This document shows positions 28,482-38,197 of a stretch of DNA of 64,000 nucleotides, in pieces (within the stretch, counting starts at the first letter, position 1; each line of letters starts with the position of its first letter). The stretch spans positions 372,001 through 436,000 of the forward strand of contig NZ_JAHRVA010000001.1 of assembly GCF_019100495.1 (NCBI RefSeq). The letters are read 5' to 3'. The notes below the pieces were generated by a model, which saw only the letters and a program-made list of their open reading frames with translations, did not search any database and was not told where the DNA came from. The stretch is from Falsochrobactrum tianjinense. GTDB lineage: Bacteria > Pseudomonadota > Alphaproteobacteria > Rhizobiales > Rhizobiaceae. The translations under genes were made by a program, and so were the position numbers.

Positions 28482-29201
28482 TCAGCCTCCCGATGTCCCC
28501 TTGTTTTGCACCTGTTTCAGGCTTTTCTCGATTGTGGGCATGAAATTGGACACAATCGTTTCGACGCCTTTTTCGTTGGGATGCATTCCGTCTTCAAGCA
28601 GAAGCCCCTTGTGCGTGGCGACGCCCTCAAGAAAAAACGGATAGAATGGCACCCCATGTTTTTGTGCGAGTTCCGGATAGACCGGATTGAACCTGTTGGC
28701 ATAATCCTGACCCATATTGGGCGGGGCCAGCATCCCGGCAAGAATGACGGCAATGCCGCGCTCCTTCAGCCGCGCCAGCATAGTGTCGAGGTTCTTTTCA
28801 GTAATATCGGGTGAAATGCCGCGCAGCGCATCATTGGCGCCCAGTTCGAGAATCACGAGATCGGTGCCATCAGGGATCGACCAGTCGAGGCGCGACAGCC
28901 CGCCAGTCGTCGTGTCGCCGGAAACGCCGGCATTCTCGACACTGACCTCGTACCCCTTATCGTTGAGCGCTTTTTCAAGCTGTTGCGGAAAGGCAGCATT
29001 GGCGGGCAGAAGATAGCCGGCCATGAGACTGTCGCCAAAGCCGACGATCTTCATCTGCGAGAGCTGCTCGGTGGGCAGCGCGTCTTCAAGTCCCGTCGGA
29101 TCTTCCGCCCGCGCACCTGCGGCCGCAACAAAAAGCACGAATAAGGACAGGCTAAGCAGGTGCAGCAAGGTCGGTTTGGGAGTTGAGAGTTTGAAACGCA
29201 T
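28482..29201 (-). CDS. tesA: TesA-type arylesterase / lysophospholipase (SGNH hydrolase)
   Basis: A periplasmic SGNH/GDSL hydrolase of 239 residues acting on acyl-CoA thioesters, lysophospholipids or aryl esters. It has an N-terminal hydrophobic signal (about 11-32). The catalytic Ser58 is in VGFGDSLMAGY, with VILELGANDALRG for the G/N blocks and EDGMHPNEKG carrying the Asp-His pair near 215. It is divergent from the LolD/FtsX-type ABC pair, the same arrangement as tesA-ybbA-ybbP in many proteobacteria. Confidence 0.92.
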   Translation of the reverse strand: MRFKLSTPKPTLLHLLSLSLFVLFVAAAGARAEDPTGLEDALPTEQLSQMKIVGFGDSLMAGYLLPANAAFPQQLEKALNDKGYEVSVENAGVSGDTTTGGLSRLDWSIPDGTDLVILELGANDALRGISPDITEKNLDTMLARLKERGIAVILAGMLAPPNMGQDYANRFNPVYPELAQKHGVPFYPFFLEGVATHKGLLLEDGMHPNEKGVETIVSNFMPTIEKSLKQVQNKGTSGG

Positions 29202-29329
29202 CTTCGATAACCCATATTTGAGGAACTGCGGGCAAACCGCTCAGCAACTTCTGTGCGATAATCGACGCAAAACAAGTCCAAATTTGTGGCGTGCTCTGAT
29301 TCTAAATATTCATATAGGAAGAAAAACGC

Positions 29330-30058
29330 GTGACGGAACACAGGCTCGCCCCGATTATTTCTCTTGAGAATGTCGATCTGACGCTGGGGCACGCAGCCTC
29401 CTCGGTCCATGTGCTCAGGGACATATCCCTCAATATCGAGCAAGGCCAGTCGGTTGGCGTGGTTGGGCCTTCCGGTTCCGGCAAGTCCACGCTCCTGATG
29501 GTGCTGGCGGGTCTGGAGCATGTCGATAACGGCATTGTGAAGATTGCCGGCGAGACGATCAGCGCGATGAGCGAAGATCAGGCCGCTGCTTTTCGCGGTG
29601 CGAATATCGGGATCGTGTTTCAGTCCTTCCATCTCATTCCCAATATGACGGCGCTGGAAAATGTGGCAGTTCCACTGGAACTTGCCGGGCGCAGGGATGC
29701 ATTTGACGCGGCAGAACGCGAATTGCGCGCGGTGGGCCTTGGCGAACGCCTGACGCATTATCCTTCCGAGCTTTCGGGCGGCGAGCAGCAGCGTGTGGCG
29801 ATTGCGCGCGCAATAGCGCCTTCGCCCAAAATTCTGATTGCCGATGAACCCACCGGCAATCTCGATACGGTAACGGGCGGCCAGATCGCCGATCTTCTCT
29901 TCGCCAAGCAGCGCGAGAACGGCCTGACCATGGTGCTCGTCACCCACGATCCCTCGCTCGCGGCGCGTTGTGACCGCGAAATTCCGGTGCGCTCGGGCCG
30001 GATTGAAGAAACGGATCAGACCGGCGCTGCCATCAAGAAACTGGCGGCAGGCGCATGA
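29330..30058 (+). CDS. ABC transporter ATPase, LolD/YbbA type
   Basis: The cytoplasmic ATPase of an FtsX-type ABC transporter (242 residues). Walker A is GPSGSGKST near 46, the signature is LSGGEQQRVAIARA, and the Walker B region is ILIADEPTGNLD. The start is GTG with AGGAAG upstream. Its stop overlaps the permease start as ATGA, so the two subunits are coupled. By position with tesA it matches ybbA, whose transported substrate is not known; lipid or lipoprotein handling is a guess. Confidence 0.9.
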   Translation: MTEHRLAPIISLENVDLTLGHAASSVHVLRDISLNIEQGQSVGVVGPSGSGKSTLLMVLAGLEHVDNGIVKIAGETISAMSEDQAAAFRGANIGIVFQSFHLIPNMTALENVAVPLELAGRRDAFDAAERELRAVGLGERLTHYPSELSGGEQQRVAIARAIAPSPKILIADEPTGNLDTVTGGQIADLLFAKQRENGLTMVLVTHDPSLAARCDREIPVRSGRIEETDQTGAAIKKLAAGA

Positions 30059-32604
30059 GTCCGATGCGATCTTTTGCTCTCGCCCTGCGTTTTGCCTTGC
30101 GTGAAATGCGCGGCGGCCTGTCCGGCTTCTATATTTTTCTTGCCTGTATCGCGCTGGGGGTGGCCGCCATTGGCGGCGTCAATTCGGTAGCAAACTCGGT
30201 CAGCAACGGCATCACATCGGAAGGCCAGGCCATTCTGGGCGGCGATGTCAGTTTCGCGCTCAACCAGCGTGAAGCGACCAGTGACGAACGCGCTTTCATC
30301 GAAAGTCTGGGCCGCGTAGCGCAAAGCGCCACCATGCGCTCCATGGCGCGCCTGCCCGATGGCTCCGACCAGTCGCTGGTCGAGGTGAAGGCGGTCGATG
30401 CGGCCTACCCGCTCTATGGTGAATTGAAAGTCGGGCCGCAGCAGACGCTTGCCGATATGACCGGCGAAAAGGATGGCGTCTATGGCGCTGCCGTTTCACA
30501 GGATTTTCTCAACCGCATGGGGCTTTCGCTCGGCGCGAAAATATTGCTCGGTTCGGAAACTTATGAACTGCGCGCATTGATCGAAAGCGAGCCGGATCTC
30601 CTGTCGTCGGGCTTTAATTTCGCGCCGCGTTTTCTGGTTTCTCTGGACGGATTGCGCGCGTCCGGCCTGATCCAGCCGGGAAGCCTTGTCGACCATATCT
30701 ATAAAGTCGCCCTGCCCGATAATGCGCCCGACTCCGCCATAGCCCAGGTGCGGCGGCGGGCGACAGCCGACTTTCCCGATGCGGGCTGGAACATCCGCTC
30801 GCGTGCCAATGCCGCACCGGCCTTGAGTGCCAATATCGAGCGTTTTTCGCAATTCCTGACCCTGGTGGGATTGACGGCGTTGATCGTTGGCGGCGTCGGC
30901 GTCGGCAATGCGGTGCGAGCCTATCTCGACGGCAAGCGCGGCGTGATTGCGACCTTCAAATCGCTTGGCGCGCCAGCGGGTTTCGCGGTGCTGGTTTACC
31001 TCACGCAGATCATGGTCATCGGCGTCATCGGCATCGCCATAGGTCTCGTGCTGGCGGCGATCATGCCTTATGCTGCTGCCATTGCGCTCGCCAATTATCT
31101 GCCGGTGGTCGATGGCGGCGGCTTCTTTCCCGGCGCGCTGGTGCTGGCTGCAGTTTTCGGCCTTGTCACGACGCTCGCCTTTGCCATCATCCCGCTTGGC
31201 CGGGCGCGCAATATTCCGGCGACCGCGCTTTTCCGCGAGCAGGGTTTTGAACAGCGCGGCCTGCCGCCCTTCCTCTATCTCGGCCTTGCCATCCTCCTGA
31301 TTGCCGCACTCGCCGGGCTTGCGCTTTACGTCGCCTATGACCGGCGTACCGCTGCGATCTTCATCGTCGCGGCCATCGCCGCTTTTGGCGTGCTGCGGCT
31401 GGTGGCCGATGGCATAGGCTGGCTTGCCCGCCGTGCGCCGCGTGTGCGTTCGACACCACTCAGGCTTGCCATCGGCAATATTCACCGTCCGGGCGCACTC
31501 ACGCCTTCAGTGGTTCTCTCGCTCGGTCTCGGCCTGACGCTGATGGTGGCGCTGGCGCTGATCGATGGCAATCTGCGCCGCCAGGTGACGCAGAATATTC
31601 CCGCACAAGCGCCGGATTTCTTCTTTGTCGATATCCAGAGTAACGATATTGGCGATTTCACCAAGCTGGTCAGCGGCATCGTGCCCGATGGCAAGCTTAC
31701 TTCCGGCCCGATGCTGCGCGGACGCATCGTGGCCTTCAATGACCAGAATGTGCGCGAAATGACCATCCCGCCGGAAGCAGCATGGGTTCTGCGCGGCGAT
31801 CGCGGCATTACCTTCGCGCAAGATGTGCCGGAAAACTCGACCCTGACCGAGGGTGCGTGGTGGCCTGCCGATTATAGCGGCGAGCCACTGGTGTCCTTTT
31901 CCGAGCGCGAGGGCAAGGAACTGGGATTGAAGCTCGGCGACCGGGTGACGGTCAACGTGCTTGGGCGTAATATTACCGCGAAAATTGCGAGCTTCCGGCA
32001 GGTGCAATGGGAAACGCTGGCGATGAATTTCGTGATGGTCTTCTCGCCCAGCAGTTTTGCCGGTGCGCCCGCTACATGGCTTGCGACGCTGACCATTCCC
32101 GATGGCCAGAAGAACCTCGCGCCTGATGTGCTGCGGCAGGTGACGAAAACATGGCCCGCCGTGACGACGGTGAGCGTCACCGATGCGCTGGACGTGGCCA
32201 ATGATCTCATCAGCCAGCTTGCGACCGCCATTCGCGCGGCGGCGGCAATTGCGCTCGCCGCTTCCGTTCTGGTGCTTGGGGGGGCGCTGGCGGCGGGCAA
32301 TCGCGCCCGTGTTCACGACGCAGTGGTGCTCAAGACGCTTGGCGCCACGCGCCGCACACTGATCACCGCTTATGTAGCCGAATACATGCTGCTTGGGCTT
32401 GCGACGGCGGTCTTCGCGCTTATCGCTGGCGGGGTTGCAGGCTGGTATGTCGTGGCGGAAATCATGAAGCTCAAGGCGCAGTTCCTGCCTGATGTGGCAT
32501 TGATGACCATCGTGGTTGCGTTGCTGCTCACTGTCGGGTTCGGTCTGGCCGGAACATGGCGGGTATTGGGGCAAAAACCGGCAGCCGTGCTGCGCACTGT
32601 ATGA
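30055..32604 (+). CDS. FtsX-like ABC transporter permease, YbbP type
   Basis: The membrane subunit paired with the ATPase before it (849 residues). About ten helices are grouped in an N-terminal anchor, two FtsX-like three- or four-helix blocks (about 270-380 and 720-845) and helices in the middle (about 415-460 and 475-500), with large periplasmic domains between. KSLGAPAGF and KTLGATRRT are the conserved coupling segments after the second helix of each block. The length matches YbbP-type permeases, which are about twice as long as LolC/E. Confidence 0.9.
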   Translation: MSPMRSFALALRFALREMRGGLSGFYIFLACIALGVAAIGGVNSVANSVSNGITSEGQAILGGDVSFALNQREATSDERAFIESLGRVAQSATMRSMARLPDGSDQSLVEVKAVDAAYPLYGELKVGPQQTLADMTGEKDGVYGAAVSQDFLNRMGLSLGAKILLGSETYELRALIESEPDLLSSGFNFAPRFLVSLDGLRASGLIQPGSLVDHIYKVALPDNAPDSAIAQVRRRATADFPDAGWNIRSRANAAPALSANIERFSQFLTLVGLTALIVGGVGVGNAVRAYLDGKRGVIATFKSLGAPAGFAVLVYLTQIMVIGVIGIAIGLVLAAIMPYAAAIALANYLPVVDGGGFFPGALVLAAVFGLVTTLAFAIIPLGRARNIPATALFREQGFEQRGLPPFLYLGLAILLIAALAGLALYVAYDRRTAAIFIVAAIAAFGVLRLVADGIGWLARRAPRVRSTPLRLAIGNIHRPGALTPSVVLSLGLGLTLMVALALIDGNLRRQVTQNIPAQAPDFFFVDIQSNDIGDFTKLVSGIVPDGKLTSGPMLRGRIVAFNDQNVREMTIPPEAAWVLRGDRGITFAQDVPENSTLTEGAWWPADYSGEPLVSFSEREGKELGLKLGDRVTVNVLGRNITAKIASFRQVQWETLAMNFVMVFSPSSFAGAPATWLATLTIPDGQKNLAPDVLRQVTKTWPAVTTVSVTDALDVANDLISQLATAIRAAAAIALAASVLVLGGALAAGNRARVHDAVVLKTLGATRRTLITAYVAEYMLLGLATAVFALIAGGVAGWYVVAEIMKLKAQFLPDVALMTIVVALLLTVGFGLAGTWRVLGQKPAAVLRTV

Positions 32605-32646
32605 AACATTTGTAATGACGTGGCAGCGAAAAGGTTAACCCATTGG

Positions 32647-32673
32647 AACGCATGGGGAATGCGTTTGTGTTTT
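32647..32673 (+). terminator. Possible terminator of the ABC operon
   Basis: AACGCAT at 32647-32653 pairs perfectly with ATGCGTT at 32659-32665 (GGGGA loop). It is followed by TGTGTTTT, about 45 bases past the permease stop. Confidence 0.6.
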
Positions 32674-32734
32674 CAAGCTTTTGCGTCACGATTTTTTACA
32701 GGTAGTACTTGTACGAATGAACTGAAACCCCCAT

Positions 32735-32860
32735 AATACCCACAGGCATGCTGGGGTCCCGCCAGCGGCGCCTGGTGGCGGCTTGAAGCGTATCTTGAAA
32801 GTCCGAAGGTTTTCGGATCAGGTGCGCCGGAACCAAGAAGAAAGCGCCCCGACACCGGAC
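32735..32860 (+). ncRNA. Structured leader of the BI-1-family gene, probable ybhL RNA
   Basis: A GC-rich structured segment precedes the Bax-inhibitor-1 gene. CCGCCA at 32759-32764 pairs with TGGCGG at 32776-32781 around GCGGCGCCTGG, and GTCCGAA at 32801-32807 pairs with TTCGGAT at 32812-32818. Known background: a conserved RNA motif named ybhL was reported upstream of this very gene family in alphaproteobacteria. Position and structure fit, but I cannot compare with the covariance model, so the boundaries are approximate. Its ligand or regulator is not established. Confidence 0.55.
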
Positions 32861-32885
32861 GGGACAACGCAAGAGGATTTAAGTC

Positions 32886-33665
32886 ATGGCTGACTATCGA
32901 AACATTCAGGCGCAGAGGCCCGTAGACGGTACTCGTGTTGGTGCCGACATCGATCAGGATCTGCGCAGCTATATGCTGGGCGTCTACAATATGATGGCTA
33001 TCGGTTTGGCCGTTACCGGCCTTGCCGCCTTCGCCATTGCTGCTCTCGCAACGACCACGGACCCATCCGCTGCCGTTGCCCAGCTTCCTAACGGCAAAAT
33101 GATTACCGCGCTTGGCGCTGCACTTTACACGTCTCCGCTTCGCTGGGTCGTCATGCTCGCGCCGCTGGCAGCAGTATTCTTCCTGAGCTTCCGTATTGAG
33201 CGCCTTTCGGTTTCCACCGCCAATGCGGTCTTCTGGGGCTATGCCGCACTCGTCGGTCTGTCGCTGTCATCGGTCTTCCTCGTCTTCACGGGGCAGAGCA
33301 TCGTGCGCACCTTCTTTGTGACGGCTGCTTCCTTCGGCGCGCTGTCGCTCTATGGTTATACGACCAAGCGCGACCTCTCCGCCATGGGTTCGTTCCTGAT
33401 GATGGGTCTGTTTGGCCTGATCATCGCCTCGGTCGTCAATATCTTCCTCGGCTCCACCGCATTGCAGTTCGCAATCTCGGTGATGGGTGTTCTGATCTTT
33501 GCAGGTCTGACCGCCTATGACACGCAGTCGATCAAGGAAATGTATTACGAAGGCGACGCTTCGGATACGCAGGGCCGTAAGGTCGTGATGGGCGCGCTGC
33601 GTCTCTATCTCGACTTCATCAACATGTTCATGTTCCTGCTTCAGTTCATGGGTAACCGCGAATAA
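32886..33665 (+). CDS. Bax inhibitor-1 / YccA-YbhL family membrane protein
   Basis: A 259-residue inner-membrane protein with seven predicted helices. The family's C-terminal motif FAGLTAYDTQSIKEMYYE is near 210-227. An N-terminal soluble stretch (about 1-30, with VDGTRVGADIDQDL) precedes the first helix. Family members modulate membrane-protease activity or ion leak; the precise role in alphaproteobacteria is unknown. The ribosome site AGAGGA lies 8 bases before the ATG. It has the structured leader upstream and a strong terminator downstream, so it is a single-gene unit. Confidence 0.92.
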   Translation: MADYRNIQAQRPVDGTRVGADIDQDLRSYMLGVYNMMAIGLAVTGLAAFAIAALATTTDPSAAVAQLPNGKMITALGAALYTSPLRWVVMLAPLAAVFFLSFRIERLSVSTANAVFWGYAALVGLSLSSVFLVFTGQSIVRTFFVTAASFGALSLYGYTTKRDLSAMGSFLMMGLFGLIIASVVNIFLGSTALQFAISVMGVLIFAGLTAYDTQSIKEMYYEGDASDTQGRKVVMGALRLYLDFINMFMFLLQFMGNRE

Positions 33666-33688
33666 ACGGCGAGAACACGGATTGAATG

Positions 33689-33715
33689 AAGGGCAGCGTT
33701 TTCGCTGCCCTTTTT
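33689..33715 (+). terminator. Terminator of the BI-1-family gene
   Basis: AAGGGCAGCG at 33689-33698 pairs with CGCTGCCCTT at 33703-33712 (TTTT loop), followed by TTTGC; a clear rho-independent hairpin about 25 bases after the stop. Confidence 0.9.
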
Positions 33716-33778
33716 GCTTTCAAGCGGATGCTTCCTGATGCATGTTGTGATCCTTCTCAATAACATTCCCGGTTTCTC

Positions 33779-34327
33779 ATGCCTGTCATACGTGATTACC
33801 ATTCCGCCGATATCGATGCCATTACCGCAATCTATTCCGAAGCCGTGCTGAATGGCGCAGGCTCCTACGAGATCGAGCCGCCTACGCTGGAAGAAATGAA
33901 ACGCCGGTTCGATGATTTCGTCAGACAGGGGTTTCCGCTTCTGGTCGCCGAGGAGGACGGCAAGGTGCTGGGTTATGCTTATGCAAGCCATTTTCGCGCC
34001 CGACCTGCTTATAACTGGCTTGCAGAAGATTCGGTCTATGTCGCCCCGGAGGCGAAAGGCAAAGGCGTGGGCAAGCGCCTGTTGCGCGAACTGATTGCCC
34101 GCGTTACGGCGCTGGGCTTCCGGCAGTTTCTCGCGGTTATCGGCGATGGCGAGAGAAATATCGGCTCCGTGAAATTACATGAGAGCCTGGGCTTCATCCA
34201 TTGCGGAAACATAAAAGGGTCGGGCTACAAGCATGGCCGCTGGGTCGATACCGTGCTGATGCAACTGCCGCTCAATGGCGGCAGTTCGAGCGATCCTGAC
34301 AGAGCGCCCCTGTCAGGGGCTATCTGA
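33779..34327 (+). CDS. GNAT N-acetyltransferase, phosphinothricin-acetyltransferase-like
   Basis: A 182-residue cytoplasmic acetyl-CoA-dependent N-acetyltransferase. The order of blocks matches the Pat/MnaT group: [20 protein letters not shown] at the start, [15 protein letters not shown] near 65-80, [19 protein letters not shown] (acetyl-CoA loop, about 85-103), and [10 protein letters not shown] near 140. Substrates in this group include phosphinothricin and methionine sulfone/sulfoximine; which is used here is unknown. Its last 15 bases overlap the 3' end of cysA on the other strand, where CCTGACA at 34295 can pair with TGTCAGG at 34311. Confidence 0.85.
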   Translation: MPVIRDYHSADIDAITAIYSEAVLNGAGSYEIEPPTLEEMKRRFDDFVRQGFPLLVAEEDGKVLGYAYASHFRARPAYNWLAEDSVYVAPEAKGKGVGKRLLRELIARVTALGFRQFLAVIGDGERNIGSVKLHESLGFIHCGNIKGSGYKHGRWVDTVLMQLPLNGGSSSDPDRAPLSGAI

Positions 34328-35362
34328 TCCGTTGAAAAGCTGCCAATAGCGCGGACGAAAGGCGATCCGGGTTTTTTCCGAGGCGGGATGCTCGGCCGGG
34401 ATTTCGATTTCTATGCGGTCGCGCGCGCCGCCGATTTCCAGTTCCACCCGTCTTTTGCCGCCCGAACGACGGCTGGCCACGACCGTTCCTGCAATGCAGC
34501 CGCCGCAGCCGTCAAGCAGCTCCACATCGTGCGGGCGAAAGTAAAGCTGCGCTTCGCCATCGGGCTCATTTTCCGCTCTCAATCCGACATTGCGGTCGGC
34601 GAGCCATATCTCGCCACTTTCGACGCGGACGGACAGGGTGCTCGATTCCCCGATAAAGCCATAGACGAAGGGCGAGTTGGGCTTGTCGTAAACCTCGTCC
34701 GGCGTGCCGATCTGCTCGATACGGCCCTGGCTCATGACGACCACGCGGTCAGCCAGTTCAAGCGCTTCGTCCTGATCATGCGTGACGAAAACTGTCGTAT
34801 GGCCGGTCTTGTCGTGAATTTCCCGCAGCCAGCGGCGCAATTCCTTGCGCACCTGCGCATCCAGCGCGCCGAAAGGCTCATCCAGCAGCAGGACCCTGGG
34901 TTCGATGGCCATGGCGCGGGCCAGCGCCACGCGCTGGCGCTGGCCGCCCGACAATTGCGACGGATAGCGGTTCTCCAGCCCCTTCATCTGCACCAGCTCA
35001 AGCAGCTCCAGCGCGCGGCGGCGGATCTCGGCAGCGGCAGGACGGCTCCTGCCCGGACGCACCTTGAGGCCGAAGCCGATATTGTCGGCAACCGTCATGT
35101 GGCGAAACAGGGCATAATGCTGAAACACGAAGCCGACATTACGCTCCTGCACGCTTTTTTGCGAAGCGTCCTCATCGCCAAAATAAATCGCGCCTTCCGT
35201 GGGTGTTTCCAGCCCCGCTATAAGCCGCAGCAATGTCGTTTTGCCCGACCCCGAGGGGCCGAGAAGCGCGATCAGTTCGCTTGAGCGAATATCCAGCGAC
35301 ACATTATGCAATGCCGGAAAGCGAGCAAACTCCTTGCGCACACCAGCGACCTTGACTTCCAT
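34313..35362 (-). CDS. cysA: Sulfate/thiosulfate ABC transporter ATPase
   Basis: The ATP-hydrolysing subunit of the sulfate importer (349 residues). Walker A is GPSGSGKTT near 35, the signature is [14 protein letters not shown] near 135, and Walker B is [12 protein letters not shown], with a C-terminal TOBE-like regulatory region (about 240-340). It is last in the operon sbp-cysT-cysW-cysA, all read to the left. CysA energises CysT and CysW; sulfate enters the cysteine biosynthesis pathway. Confidence 0.96.
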   Translation of the reverse strand: MEVKVAGVRKEFARFPALHNVSLDIRSSELIALLGPSGSGKTTLLRLIAGLETPTEGAIYFGDEDASQKSVQERNVGFVFQHYALFRHMTVADNIGFGLKVRPGRSRPAAAEIRRRALELLELVQMKGLENRYPSQLSGGQRQRVALARAMAIEPRVLLLDEPFGALDAQVRKELRRWLREIHDKTGHTTVFVTHDQDEALELADRVVVMSQGRIEQIGTPDEVYDKPNSPFVYGFIGESSTLSVRVESGEIWLADRNVGLRAENEPDGEAQLYFRPHDVELLDGCGGCIAGTVVASRRSGGKRRVELEIGGARDRIEIEIPAEHPASEKTRIAFRPRYWQLFNGSDSP

Positions 35363-35377
35363 TCCAGATCCTTCCTG

Positions 35378-36241
35378 TCAAAGCCCCGAACCCGCGGCCA
35401 GTTCCTCGCCAAAGCGTCGTTCAAGAATGGCCTTGAGCGCCAGCGTCACCAAAGCCAGAAAGGCCAGGAGCGACGCTACTGCAAAGGCAGCGACGAAATT
35501 ATATTCATTGTAGAGAATTTCCACATGCAGCGGCATCGTGTTGGTGAGGCCGCGAATGTGGCCCGACACCACCGAAACAGCGCCGAACTCACCCATCGCG
35601 CGGGCGTTGCAAAGCAGGACGCCGTAAAGCAGGCCCCATTTGATATTGGGCAGGGTGACATAGCGGAAAACCTGCCAGCCATTGGCGCCCAGCGAAATCG
35701 CCGCTTCCTCGTCACCGGTTCCCTGCTCCTGCATGAGCGGGATAAGCTCGCGCGCGACAAAGGGAAAAGTCACGAACATGGTTGCCAGCACGATGCCGGG
35801 AACCGCAAACAGGATCTCGATACCATGGCCTGACAGCCACGGCCCAAGCAGGCTGTGGCTTGCAAAAAGCAGCACGAAGACAAGACCTGAGATGACAGGC
35901 GACACCGAAAAAGGCAGGTCGATCAGCGTCGTCAGGAGCGCCTTGCCCTTGAACTCGAATTTGGCGATGGCCCACGCTGCTGCCACGCCGAAGACCAGAT
36001 TGACCGGCACCGCGATGGAAGTAACCGTCAGGGTCAGCTTGATCGCGGCCCAGGCATCGGGTTCCGCGAGTGCCGCCAGATATTCGCCCACCCCCTTGCG
36101 AAAGGCTTCCACGAAGACAGCGACCACCGGCATCACCAGAAAAAGCCCCAGAAAAACCAGCGCTATGGCGATGAGCGCGATGCGCGTCGGCTGGCTTTCG
36201 GTGATCGCCTCATGATCGGAGTTGAGCTGCTCATTCGCCAT
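35378..36241 (-). CDS. cysW: Sulfate ABC transporter permease CysW
   Basis: One of the two membrane subunits of the sulfate importer (287 residues, six helices). The binding-protein-dependent EAA-type loop is present (EEAAISLGANGWQVFRYVTLPNIKWG near 185-210). The start MANEQLNSDHE is selected by GGAG eight bases upstream and overlaps the end of cysT by 11 bases; the longer frame to 36349 is cysT coding sequence in another frame. Confidence 0.94.
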   Translation of the reverse strand: MANEQLNSDHEAITESQPTRIALIAIALVFLGLFLVMPVVAVFVEAFRKGVGEYLAALAEPDAWAAIKLTLTVTSIAVPVNLVFGVAAAWAIAKFEFKGKALLTTLIDLPFSVSPVISGLVFVLLFASHSLLGPWLSGHGIEILFAVPGIVLATMFVTFPFVARELIPLMQEQGTGDEEAAISLGANGWQVFRYVTLPNIKWGLLYGVLLCNARAMGEFGAVSVVSGHIRGLTNTMPLHVEILYNEYNFVAAFAVASLLAFLALVTLALKAILERRFGEELAAGSGL

Positions 36242-37097
36242 CTGCATATCTCCGCCGTGACCATGACTGAAAGAGATTGATGAAAAGCAGCATCGCGAAG
36301 GAAAGAACCAGCATGATTGTCGCCAGCGCCGTGGCGCCGGCATAGTCATATTCTTCGAGCTTGATGATAATCAGCAGCGGGGCGATTTCCGACACATAGG
36401 GCGTATTGCCGGCAATGAAGATCACCGAGCCGTATTCGCCGATCCCACGGGCGAAAGCCAGAGCGAAGCCGGTGAGAATAGCGGGTTGCAGGCTTGGCAG
36501 CAGCACGCGCCAGATTGTCTGGAACCGCGTTGCGCCAAGGGTCGCTGCCGCTTCCTCCACCTCGCGGCTGATTTCCTCGATAATGGGTTGCACCGTGCGC
36601 ACCACAAAAGGCAGGCCGATGAAGATCAGCGCCACGACGATACCGGCGCGCGAAAAGGCGATGCGGATATCGAACGGCGCAAGCAGACTGCCGATCCAGC
36701 CATTGGGCGCATAGATCGATGCCAGCGCGATACCGGCGACAGCGGTGGGCAAGGCGAAGGGAATATCCACGATCGCATCGATGAAGCGTCGCCCGGCAAA
36801 ACGGTAGCGCACCAGCACCCATGCCAGAATAGTGCCGAACACGACATTGACCAGCGCCGCAAGAAAGGCGGTGCCGAAACTGGTTTCCAGCGCCCGCAGG
36901 GTGCGCTCATCGGTGGCGAGCCGCCAGAAGCCAGCCAGACCGACATCCGTCGAGCGCAGGATCAAAGTTGCGAGCGGAATGAGGATAAGAAGCGTGAGAT
37001 AGGCGACACTGAAACCGAACGTCAGTCCGAATCCCGGAATGACGCTCGGTTTTCTGAAATGCCACCCTGCTCTGATCGGTGCAGGGAGTGAGGGCAT
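36231..37097 (-). CDS. cysT: Sulfate ABC transporter permease CysT
   Basis: The partner of CysW (288 residues, six helices; also named CysU). GFSVAYLTLLILIPLATLI is near the N-terminus and the EAA-type loop REVEEAAATLGATRFQTIWRVLLP is near 180-203. ATG 37097 is chosen over an in-frame TTG one codon earlier. It overlaps cysW and is separated from sbp by 71 bases. Confidence 0.94.
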   Translation of the reverse strand: MPSLPAPIRAGWHFRKPSVIPGFGLTFGFSVAYLTLLILIPLATLILRSTDVGLAGFWRLATDERTLRALETSFGTAFLAALVNVVFGTILAWVLVRYRFAGRRFIDAIVDIPFALPTAVAGIALASIYAPNGWIGSLLAPFDIRIAFSRAGIVVALIFIGLPFVVRTVQPIIEEISREVEEAAATLGATRFQTIWRVLLPSLQPAILTGFALAFARGIGEYGSVIFIAGNTPYVSEIAPLLIIIKLEEYDYAGATALATIMLVLSFAMLLFINLFQSWSRRRYADGE

Positions 37098-37168
37098 CAA
37101 TAGTTGTTCCCTTTGTCGTTTATTCCCGGTTTCGGCGTTGTGGTCAGCCTATCTGCCCGGCCAGTCTA

Positions 37169-38197
37169 TCATCTGCCCGGCTTGTAAATCTGGTCGAAAG
37201 TTCCCCCATCGCCAAAATGATAGGGCTGTGCCTTGGCCCAGCCGCCAAATATGGGATCATCGATCGTCACCAGCGACAATTGCGGAAATTTACGCTGCTG
37301 GCCTGCAGGGATGGCATCGGGTTTGGAAGGGCGATAGAAATGTTTGGCAGCCAGCGCCTGACCTTCGGGTGAATAGAGATATTCCAGATAGGCTTGCGCC
37401 ACTTTGCGCGTCCCCTTCTCATCGGCGTTCTTGTCGACCAGCGCCACCGGCGGTTCGGCAAGAATTGATTGCGGCGGCACAACGATATCGAAAGCATCTT
37501 CACCGAATTCCGTAATCGAAAGATAGGCTTCGTTTTCCCAGGCCAGCAATACGTCGCCGAGCTGGCGCTGCACGAAGGTTGTTGTGGAACCGCGCGCGCC
37601 CGTGTCGAGCACCGGCACATGGCGGAACAGTTCGGCTATATAGTCTTTGATCTTCTGTTCATCGCCGCCATATTCCTTGTTCGCCCAGGCCCAGGCAGCG
37701 AGATAGTTCCAGCGTGCGCCGCCGGAAGTCTTGGGATTGGGCGTGATGACCTCGACCTCTTCCTTGACAAGATCGCCCCAGTCCCTGATCCCTTTCGGAT
37801 TGCCTTTGCGCACCAGAAAAACGATCGTGGACGTATAGGGCGAGGAATTGTTGGGAAGGCGCTGGCGCCAGTCCTTGTCGATTTTGCCCGAGAGCGCCGC
37901 AATTGCGTCGATATCGCTTTGAAGCGCCAGCGTGACGACATCGGCCTTCACCCCATCGATGACCGAACGGGCTTGCTTGCCCGATCCGCCATGCGACATG
38001 CGGATGGTGACGGTCTCTCCGGTTTCGTCCTTCCAGTGCTTGGCGAAAGCGGCGTTATAGTCCTTGTAGAGTTCGCGAGTCGGATCATAGGATACATTCA
38101 GAAGCGCCTGATCCGCATGGCTGACCGCAATGGTCCCCATCATGGACGGCACTGTCAAAAATGCCGCCAATATCAATGAGCGTCTCGATAACTTCAT
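37169..38197 (-). CDS. sbp: Periplasmic sulfate-binding protein
   Basis: Captures sulfate in the periplasm for the CysTWA importer (342 residues). The signal peptide is about 1-27 (KLSRRSLILAAFLTVPSMMG, ending SHADQ). The mature part starts with ALLNVSYDPTRELY, followed by MSHGGSGKQARSVIDGVKADVVTLAL, the anion-binding core of the Sbp/CysP family, and VFLVRKGNPKGI and TPNPKTSGGARWN later. The ATG at 38197 has GGAGAG upstream and opens the signal peptide. It is first gene of the sulfate operon. Confidence 0.95.
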   Translation of the reverse strand: MKLSRRSLILAAFLTVPSMMGTIAVSHADQALLNVSYDPTRELYKDYNAAFAKHWKDETGETVTIRMSHGGSGKQARSVIDGVKADVVTLALQSDIDAIAALSGKIDKDWRQRLPNNSSPYTSTIVFLVRKGNPKGIRDWGDLVKEEVEVITPNPKTSGGARWNYLAAWAWANKEYGGDEQKIKDYIAELFRHVPVLDTGARGSTTTFVQRQLGDVLLAWENEAYLSITEFGEDAFDIVVPPQSILAEPPVALVDKNADEKGTRKVAQAYLEYLYSPEGQALAAKHFYRPSKPDAIPAGQQRKFPQLSLVTIDDPIFGGWAKAQPYHFGDGGTFDQIYKPGR

